Below, piece by piece: positions 38,897 to 44,502 of a stretch of DNA of 44,502 nucleotides; the first letter of the stretch is position 1; the number at the start of each line of letters is the position of its first letter. Made by a program: the position numbers and the translations under genes. Source of the stretch: Thiobacillus sp. (GTDB lineage Bacteria; Pseudomonadota; Gammaproteobacteria; Burkholderiales; Thiobacillaceae); NCBI GenBank assembly GCA_016124745.1, contig WGNC01000030.1:1-44502 (forward strand), given 5' to 3'. Below the pieces are notes generated by a model, which ran no database searches, was not told where the DNA came from, and saw nothing but the letters and a program-made list of their open reading frames with translations.

Positions 38897-39767
38897 GGCG
38901 GCCGACTCCGCGCCGCGCCAGCCATGCGGCCAGCCCCGCACACGCCAGCACGGCCAGCGTCAGCATCAGCGACAGCGTGGCGCCGAAGGGCCAGTCGCGG
39001 GTGCCGAGAAACTGTTCCTTGATGACATTGCCGATCAGGATGTCGCCGGTGCCGCCCAGGATGTCGGGGATGGCGAACATGCCCAGCACCGGAATGAAGA
39101 CCAGCACCGATCCCGCATAGATGCCGGGCAGCGACAGCGGCCAGGTGACTTCCCAGAAGCGCTGCCAGGCGTTGGCGCCGAGATCCTGCGCGGCATCCAG
39201 CAGCGCGGGGTCGTGCCTCGCCAGGTTGGTGTAGAGCGGCAGGATCATGAAGGGCAGATGCACGTACACCATGCCCACCAGCACGGCGAAGGGCGAAAAC
39301 AGCAAGGTAACGGGCTCGAATCCGAACATTGCCAGCAGGCTGTTGAGCGCGCGGGCCACGGCTGCTTGCGGGCCGAGGATGATCATCCAGGCGTACACGC
39401 GGATGAGGAAGTTGCTGGCGAAAGGCAGCACCGCCAGCAGCACCATCAGGTCCTGGTGCTTTTTCGGGCTGCGCGCGATCAGCCAGGCCAGCGGATAGGC
39501 CAGCAGGACGCAGATCAGCGTGGTGGCGAGTGCCACGCTGAAGGATCGGATGAAGATCTCGACGTAAATGAAATCGCTGAAAAAGAAGCGGTAGGTCTCC
39601 AGCGTGAGTTGCCAGCGGCCGTGCTCGACGAGCGGTGCCAGGCCGCCGTACTCGCCGGCAAGCCGGAACGACGCCACGATCATGATCAGGCTCGGCGCCA
39701 CGAAGAACAGCAACAGGAACAGCGTGGGCGGCAGCCCGACCAGCCAGCGGCCGAAGCGCCTAGTCAT
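38889..39767 (-). CDS. potB: Polyamine ABC transporter permease PotB
   Basis: A 292-aa inner-membrane permease with six helices. The EAA loop DAAQDLGANAWQRFWEVTWPL lies in its second half, and LPFASNFLIRVYAWMIILG is a family hallmark of PotB/PotH. The ATG at 39767 (MTRRFGRWLVG) overlaps the potA stop by 8 nt and is the start just before the first helix; an open frame reaching 40199 is read from potA in another frame. It forms the membrane channel with PotC. Confidence 0.94.
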   Translation of the reverse strand: MTRRFGRWLVGLPPTLFLLLFFVAPSLIMIVASFRLAGEYGGLAPLVEHGRWQLTLETYRFFFSDFIYVEIFIRSFSVALATTLICVLLAYPLAWLIARSPKKHQDLMVLLAVLPFASNFLIRVYAWMIILGPQAAVARALNSLLAMFGFEPVTLLFSPFAVLVGMVYVHLPFMILPLYTNLARHDPALLDAAQDLGANAWQRFWEVTWPLSLPGIYAGSVLVFIPVLGMFAIPDILGGTGDILIGNVIKEQFLGTRDWPFGATLSLMLTLAVLACAGLAAWLARRGVGRHA

Positions 39768-40842
39768 GGAGAAACACCCCGGCATCGTGCGGCCAGCCCA
39801 CGGCGACATCGTCGCCCACCTCGAAGAAGCGGGCGCGACCCGGTGCCGAGTTTGACAGCAGCGCCTCGATCGCGGTGCCATCCGCCAGTTCCACCGTGTA
39901 GGTGGTGACGTCGCCCACGTAGATGAAACTGCGAACCTTGCCGGAGTAGTGATTTTCAAGTTCCCCGTCCAGATGGCCCCCAATGCGGACCTGTTCGGGC
40001 CGTACGCTGAACCAGCCTTTCTGTCCGGCACGCGTACCTTCGCGTGGCGGCGACACAATGTCGCCCAGTCCCGCTGCCGCGAGGCGCAGGTGGGTGGGGG
40101 TGGCTTCGGTGACAGCCACCTCCAGCAGGTTGGTGTTGCCGATGAAATCGGCGACGAAGCGGTTGCGCGGAAAGCCGTAGATTTTCGACGGTTCGTCATA
40201 TTGCTCGATGCGGCCCCGGTTCATCACCGCGACACGGTGCGAAAGCGCCAGCGCCTCGTCCTGGGCATGGGTGACGAAGATGAAGGTGATGCCGATTTCC
40301 CGCTGCAGGTCGATCAGTTCGTGCTGCATTTCCTCGCGCAGCTTGGCGTCGAGCGCGGCCAGCGGTTCGTCGAGCAGCAGCAGGCGCGGACGGTTCACCA
40401 GGCTGCGGGCGAGCGCCACGCGCTGTTTCCGGCCGCCGGAAAGCTCGTGCGGATACGCGCGGGCGCGGTCCGAAAGATACACGCTCTCCAGCGCTTCGTG
40501 CACCTTGGCCGCGATGGCGGCTTTGTCGAAATGCGCCATCCTGAGCGGGAATGCGACATTGTCTGCCACCGTCATGTGCGGAAACAGGGCATAGCTCTGG
40601 AAGACCGTATGCAGCGGCCGCTTTTCGGGCGGGATGTCGGCGATGTTGCTGCCGTCGAGCAGGATCTGGCCCACATCGGGCAGGTCGAAGCCCGCGATCA
40701 TGCGCAGAATGGTGGTCTTGCCGCAGCCAGAGGGCCCGAGCAGGGTGACGAACTCGCCCGATTCGATGGACAGGCTGACGTTGTCGACTGCGGAGAAATC
40801 GCCGAAGCGGCGGGTGAGCTTGCGCAGTTCGAGCAGTGCCAT
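39760..40842 (-). CDS. potA: Polyamine ABC transporter ATP-binding protein PotA
   Basis: A 360-aa ATPase. Walker A GPSGCGKTT lies near residues 37-45, the Q loop at FQSYALFPHM, the signature LSGGRKQRVALARS (Arg in place of the common Gln after LSGG), Walker B LLLLDEPLAALD and the switch His in FVTHAQDEA. A C-terminal TOBE domain (about 270-355: WFSVRPEQVRIGG) is the usual regulatory part of PotA. A GGAGAGG ribosome binding site precedes the ATG. It starts 24 bp after the symporter gene and leads potA-potB-potC-potD, which overlap by 8, 8 and 4 nt. Confidence 0.95.
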   Translation of the reverse strand: MALLELRKLTRRFGDFSAVDNVSLSIESGEFVTLLGPSGCGKTTILRMIAGFDLPDVGQILLDGSNIADIPPEKRPLHTVFQSYALFPHMTVADNVAFPLRMAHFDKAAIAAKVHEALESVYLSDRARAYPHELSGGRKQRVALARSLVNRPRLLLLDEPLAALDAKLREEMQHELIDLQREIGITFIFVTHAQDEALALSHRVAVMNRGRIEQYDEPSKIYGFPRNRFVADFIGNTNLLEVAVTEATPTHLRLAAAGLGDIVSPPREGTRAGQKGWFSVRPEQVRIGGHLDGELENHYSGKVRSFIYVGDVTTYTVELADGTAIEALLSNSAPGRARFFEVGDDVAVGWPHDAGVFLHD

Positions 40843-40866
40843 CGCCCTCTCCGTCGGAAAGGGCGG

Positions 40867-42327
40867 TCAGGCCCGTTCCGGGTGACGGGGGTGAACGCTC
40901 GCGCGTCGCGCGAGCAGCGAACCCGCAACCATGCCGACCGCGCTCGCAATGAGCCCGGCGAATTGCGGCGGCAGCGCGGCTTCCGGCGCGATGAATTCCA
41001 TCGCGATCCAGACAACCAGCCCCAGCAGGATGGACAGTCCCGCACCGGTATTGTTGGCGCGTTTCCAGTAGAGGCCCGCGACCAAGGGGACGAAGGCGCA
41101 GGCCAGCGTGACCTTGTAGGCGTTTTCCACCATTTGGTGGATGCTGGTCTCGCTGTCCAACGACCACAGCGAATAGGCCACCACCAGGGCGGAGAAAGCG
41201 ACGACGACGGCGCGCGTGATCCACAGCAGCTTTTTCTGGCTCATGCGGTGATGCGGCATGAACTCCTTGATGATGTTTTCCGAGATGGTGACGGACGGCG
41301 CCAGCAGGGTGCCGGAGGCGGTAGACATGATGACCGAGAGCAGGGCGCCGTAAAACACGATCTGCGCATAGAGCGGCAGGTGGGTCTTGACGAAAGCGGG
41401 CAACACCAGCTGCGCATCCTGGGCGTGGATTGCAGCGGCCTGCACCGGGTCGACCAGGGTGGCGGCATAGGTCAGGTAGATCGGCACGGCGGCGAAAAGG
41501 AAATACAGCGAGCCGCCGATGACCGTGCCCCACACCGCGATGCGCTCGTTCTTCGAGGTGTTGGCACGCTGGAACACGTCCTGCTGGGGGATCGACCCGA
41601 GGCCCATGGTGAGCAGGCCGGCGACGAAGGTGACCACCGCGGTCCATTCCATCGGTGGCCAGAATTCGAATTTGCCGGCTGTCGTTGCGTGCTCGACCAC
41701 CGGTGCGATGCCGTTGACCTCCGGCATGTCGCCCACCAGCTTGGCGATCCACAGCAGGCCGACGACGATGACGGTCATCTGCACCAGGGTCGTCAGCGCC
41801 ACCGACCACATGCCGCCGAACAGCGTATACATCAGCACCACCGCCGCCCCGATGTAGATGCCCTGCGCCTGGTCGATGATGCCGTCGGACAGCACGTTGA
41901 ACACCAGTCCCAGCGCCACCACCTGCGCCGACACCCAGCCCAGGTAGGACAGCGCGATCGCCAGCGAGATCACGATCTCGACCGGGCGGTTGTAGCGCTG
42001 GCGGAAATAGTCGCCCAGCGTCGTCAGCTTCATCCGGTACAACGGCCGGGCGAAGAACAGGCCGAACAGGATCAGCGCGAGGGAGGCGCCAAAGGGATCG
42101 GAAATCGTGCCGCCCAGATTTTCATCGAGGAAGGTGGCAGGGATGCCGAGCACGGTTTCGGCACCGAACCAGGTGGCGAATACCATCGCCACCACCACGA
42201 TCATCGGCAGCGAGCGGCCGGCGGTGATGTAGTCGCTGGCGTTGTGGACTTTGGTGGCGGCGTAGAAACCGATGCCGAGCGAGACGACGAGATAGGCGAT
42301 GACGAAACCGATCAGGGTGTGATCCAC
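40867..42327 (-). CDS. Sodium:solute symporter family protein
   Basis: A 486-aa inner-membrane carrier with about 13 transmembrane helices and the LeuT-type core of the SSS family. Visible family features are DYITAGRSLPMIVVVAMVFA (helix 2 region), ATWFGAETVLGIPATFLDE, LFGGMWSVALTTLVQMTVIV, MGLGSIPQQDVFQRANTSKN and SVIMSTASGTLLAPSVTISE near the second sodium site. The substrate may be proline, pantothenate, a carboxylate or another small organic solute; the sequence does not decide. It starts 10 bp after ubiB and ends 24 bp before potA, so it probably shares their transcript. Confidence 0.9.
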   Translation of the reverse strand: MDHTLIGFVIAYLVVSLGIGFYAATKVHNASDYITAGRSLPMIVVVAMVFATWFGAETVLGIPATFLDENLGGTISDPFGASLALILFGLFFARPLYRMKLTTLGDYFRQRYNRPVEIVISLAIALSYLGWVSAQVVALGLVFNVLSDGIIDQAQGIYIGAAVVLMYTLFGGMWSVALTTLVQMTVIVVGLLWIAKLVGDMPEVNGIAPVVEHATTAGKFEFWPPMEWTAVVTFVAGLLTMGLGSIPQQDVFQRANTSKNERIAVWGTVIGGSLYFLFAAVPIYLTYAATLVDPVQAAAIHAQDAQLVLPAFVKTHLPLYAQIVFYGALLSVIMSTASGTLLAPSVTISENIIKEFMPHHRMSQKKLLWITRAVVVAFSALVVAYSLWSLDSETSIHQMVENAYKVTLACAFVPLVAGLYWKRANNTGAGLSILLGLVVWIAMEFIAPEAALPPQFAGLIASAVGMVAGSLLARRASVHPRHPERA

Positions 42328-42337
42328 GGCAAGGTCC

Positions 42338-43861
42338 TTATTGAAAGGCGAGATAAAGGGCGGTGGCGGCAGTGACGGCGAGCAGGCCGGCGATCACGCC
42401 CAGCCATTGATTGCGGGATTGCTGTTGGCGCAGCATGAGCGTGAGCCCGGCTTCCAGCTGGGCCAGCCGGTTTTCATTCAGGGCCTGGTGCGCCAGCCGC
42501 GGCAGCTGCGGCAGCAGGGCCGCCCATTTGGGCGCTTCGGTCTTCAGGTTGTTGAACAGGGCGCGCCAGCCAACCTGCTCGTTCATCCAGCGCTCCAGGA
42601 AGGACTTGGCGGTTTTCCACAGGTCGAGATCGGGATCGAGCTGACGACCGAGGCCTTCGATGTTGAGCAGCGTTTTCTGCAGCAGCACCAGCTGCGGCTG
42701 GATTTCGACGTTGAAGCGGCGCGAGGCCTGGAACAGCTGCAGCAGCACGCGGCCGAAGGAAATCTCCTTCAGCGGGCGATCGAACACCGGCTCGCACACC
42801 GTCCGCACGGCGGCTTCGAGCTCGTCGATCCGGGTGTCGGCCGGCACCCAGCCGGATTCCAGGTGCGCCAGCGCCACGCCCTTGTAGTCGCGGCGGAAGA
42901 AGGCGAGGAAATTGCGCGCCAGGTATTGCTTGTCGACCTCGGTGAGCGTGCCCATGATGCCGAAATCAAGCGCGACGTACTGCCCATCCGGCTTGACCAG
43001 AATATTGCCGGGGTGCATGTCGGCATGGAAGAAGCCGTCGCGGAAGACCTGGGTGAAAAACAGTTCGACGCCGGTGGTGGCGAGTTTCTTGAAGTCCACC
43101 CCGGCGGCGCGCACGGCATCGACCTGGCCGATGGGGATGCCGTCCATGCGGTCCATCACCATCACGTTCGTCTCGCAATAGTCCCAATACACTTCCGGCA
43201 CGACCAGCAGGGGCGAATTGAGGAAGTTGCGCCGCAACTGAGAGCAGTTGGCGGCTTCGCGCATGAGGTCGAGTTCGTCCTGCAGATGCTTCTCGAACTC
43301 GTCCACCACTTCGCGCGGGCGCAGGCGCTTGCCGTCGGCAAACAGTTTTTCCAGCAGGCCGGCGGCAGCGTAGAGCAGCTCGACATCGTGGCCGATGACA
43401 CGGCCGATTCCGGGGCGCAGGATCTTGACGGCGACGGCCTTGCCGTCATGCAGCCGGGCGAAATGCACCTGCGCGACCGAGGCCGCAGCGACCGGCGTGG
43501 CATCGAACTCGGCGAAGACCTCTGGCAGCGGCTTCTTGTAAGCCGCTTGCAGGACTTCGAGTGCCAGGTCCGAAGGGAAAGGAGGGACGCGATCCTGCAA
43601 TTTGGCGAGTTCGTCCGCAATGTCGACCGGTAATAGATCGCGGCGGGTCGAGAGCATCTGGCCGAATTTCACGAAGATCGGCCCCAGTGACTCCAGCGCA
43701 AGCCGCAGTCGCACCGCGCGCGGTTCGGTCAGTGGCCGCCAGAACAGGGCGAAGCGCACCAGCCAGCGCAGCGGCCGCACCCGCTCGTGGCCAAGAAAGA
43801 ACTCCTCCAGCCCGTAGCGCAGGCCAATGGTCAGGATGCGGAGGAGGCGCAGCAGTTTCAT
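42338..43861 (-). CDS. ubiB: Ubiquinone biosynthesis protein UbiB (atypical kinase/ATPase)
   Basis: A 507-aa protein of the ABC1/ADCK/UbiB family, needed for ubiquinone synthesis and thought to use ATP to extract or organise lipid intermediates. It shows the N-terminal KxGQ motif KFGQMLSTR near residues 65-75, the Ala-rich loop [11 protein letters not shown] in place of a kinase Gly loop, the ATP-binding Lys in [10 protein letters not shown], and the catalytic and metal motifs [13 protein letters not shown] and ALDFGIMG. The C-terminus ends with a hydrophobic helix ([19 protein letters not shown]) for membrane anchoring. The ATG overlaps the ubiJ stop by 4 nt. Confidence 0.95.
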   Translation of the reverse strand: MKLLRLLRILTIGLRYGLEEFFLGHERVRPLRWLVRFALFWRPLTEPRAVRLRLALESLGPIFVKFGQMLSTRRDLLPVDIADELAKLQDRVPPFPSDLALEVLQAAYKKPLPEVFAEFDATPVAAASVAQVHFARLHDGKAVAVKILRPGIGRVIGHDVELLYAAAGLLEKLFADGKRLRPREVVDEFEKHLQDELDLMREAANCSQLRRNFLNSPLLVVPEVYWDYCETNVMVMDRMDGIPIGQVDAVRAAGVDFKKLATTGVELFFTQVFRDGFFHADMHPGNILVKPDGQYVALDFGIMGTLTEVDKQYLARNFLAFFRRDYKGVALAHLESGWVPADTRIDELEAAVRTVCEPVFDRPLKEISFGRVLLQLFQASRRFNVEIQPQLVLLQKTLLNIEGLGRQLDPDLDLWKTAKSFLERWMNEQVGWRALFNNLKTEAPKWAALLPQLPRLAHQALNENRLAQLEAGLTLMLRQQQSRNQWLGVIAGLLAVTAATALYLAFQ

Positions 43862-44457
43862 GCCGGGCGCGCTTGCGCGTCCTGCACCTGGGCTTCCAGA
43901 AAACGCAGGCGAGCGTCCAGCCGTGCCACGTCGTCGGCGAGGCGGTCCACATCATGGTTGAAGCGTGCGATATCGACGCCGCGTGCCATCAGTTCGGCCT
44001 CTTCCACCACGTATTCGCTGGCATTGTGGCCGAGCGCGGAGAGCGCATGAGTGATGCCGGCGAGGGCGTCGCGCCCGGCAGCATGCAGGCGATGCGCGGC
44101 GACATTGCCCACGGCAGGTGCGAGATCGGCTTCGACATCCCAATTCAACTGCTTGAACACGCGGTCCAGTGTGGCGAGCAGCGCGGGGTCCCCGCTGTAT
44201 TCGGCATGGCGCAACGCTTCACGGCCGAAAAACGGCAGCCGGGTGATGAGCGTGGCTGTCGGGCGGATGACAGCGTCGGGCGACCCGACGACGGCCCCGG
44301 AAAAACAGCCGTCGTCGGCGATGCGGAAATCGTATCGGGCGAGCGTCAGGTCGAAGCGCACGCTGCAGCCGGCATGGCGCCGCAGGGCCTCGTTCGCGCC
44401 CGGCGACTGCAGCAGCAGGTGGTTGAGGCTGCGCTCGATGAATCCTTCAGCAATCAA
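43858..44457 (-). CDS. ubiJ: Ubiquinone biosynthesis accessory factor UbiJ (SCP2 domain)
   Basis: A 199-aa soluble protein with an SCP2-type lipid-binding fold in the N-terminal half ([38 protein letters not shown]) and a C-terminal coiled coil ([20 protein letters not shown]). It is part of the Ubi metabolon that presents hydrophobic ubiquinone precursors to the hydroxylases and methylases. The start is TTG at 44457, overlapping the ubiE stop (TTGA). It lies between ubiE and ubiB, the standard proteobacterial order, which supports the assignment. Confidence 0.9.
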   Translation of the reverse strand: MIAEGFIERSLNHLLLQSPGANEALRRHAGCSVRFDLTLARYDFRIADDGCFSGAVVGSPDAVIRPTATLITRLPFFGREALRHAEYSGDPALLATLDRVFKQLNWDVEADLAPAVGNVAAHRLHAAGRDALAGITHALSALGHNASEYVVEEAELMARGVDIARFNHDVDRLADDVARLDARLRFLEAQVQDAQARPA

Positions 44458-44502
44458 ACCTTGAAGCCCTTGTGCAAAGCCACCACGCCGGCCGTCATGT
44501 TG
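44454..44502 (-). CDS. ubiE: UbiE C-terminal end (cut by window edge)
   Basis: The last 15 codons of a minus-strand gene are visible, reading [15 protein letters not shown] and stop. This is the conserved C-terminus of the ubiquinone/menaquinone C-methyltransferase UbiE (N-x-T-(A/G)-GVVALH-x-G). Its stop overlaps the ubiJ start. Identification rests on this short tail and on the ubiE-ubiJ-ubiB order. Confidence 0.85.
   Translation of the reverse strand, partial: NMTAGVVALHKGFKV

Noticed and set aside
40196..41809. A 537-codon alternative frame on the minus strand spanning potA and the symporter
   Set aside because: It runs across two well-defined genes in another frame and is Arg/Ala/Gly-rich, typical of a high-GC shadow frame.

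Overview
The window looks like a chromosomal segment of a high-GC betaproteobacterium. A sulfur- or iron-oxidiser-like member of the Nitrosomonadales (Thiobacillus or a relative) is my best guess. The reasons are the XrtA/PEP-CTERM accessory genes (prsT, prsR, prsK and a TIGR03013-type sugar transferase), the pilMNOPQ-aroK order, the ubiE-ubiJ-ubiB order, a Sat/CysC fusion, and short repeats of the TTCGACAAGCTCAGG type. No rRNA, tRNA or CRISPR array was seen, and species cannot be fixed from this alone.

Region 1 (1-5.2 kb) is an accessory flank. It holds a truncated IS110-family transposase and two convergent genes for secreted PEP-CTERM proteins, one of them a THxN-type protein. A complete IS3-family element with a broken orfB sits between them. 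Each PEP-CTERM gene carries the same upstream architecture: a 17-bp box (TGTCGGAAAAATTTACA or a near copy) about 110-130 bp upstream of a good sigma-54 -24/-12 promoter. The cognate regulator pair is encoded 12-15 kb away in the same window.

Region 2 (5.2-21.5 kb) is the prs locus. It has two tandem prsT genes for TPR lipoproteins and a three-gene export-like cassette (LolA-like protein, proline-repeat beta-barrel, RND/MMPL transporter). It also has prsR (sigma-54 activator), prsK (histidine kinase) and the polyprenyl-phosphate sugar transferase. Nearly every gene boundary here holds a 100-200 bp repeat with imperfect inverted ends (MITE/REP-like). None was seen after about 20.1 kb. The exosortase XrtA itself is not in the window.

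Region 3 (21.5-30.2 kb) is core cell envelope. A PBP1A gene with a small nucleotidyltransferase-like partner is divergent from the pilMNOPQ type IV pilus assembly operon, which ends in a strong terminator.

Region 4 (30.3-37 kb) is a plus-strand run: aroK, a secreted parallel beta-helix protein, a 775-aa membrane protein with three VanZ-type repeats, a DHH phosphoesterase, and a Sat-CysC fusion whose ATP-sulfurylase motifs look degenerate while the APS-kinase half is intact. aroB, the usual neighbour of aroK, is absent.

Region 5 (37-44.5 kb) is a tightly packed minus-strand operon: ubiE (C-terminal end only), ubiJ, ubiB, a sodium:solute symporter, and a complete polyamine-type ABC importer (potA, potB, potC, potD).

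The most interesting system is the self-contained PrsK/PrsR - sigma-54 - PEP-CTERM box circuit with duplicated prsT and the embedded RND/LolA-like/barrel cassette. Second is the possible PAPS-making and pAp-clearing gene pair at 34.4-37 kb.
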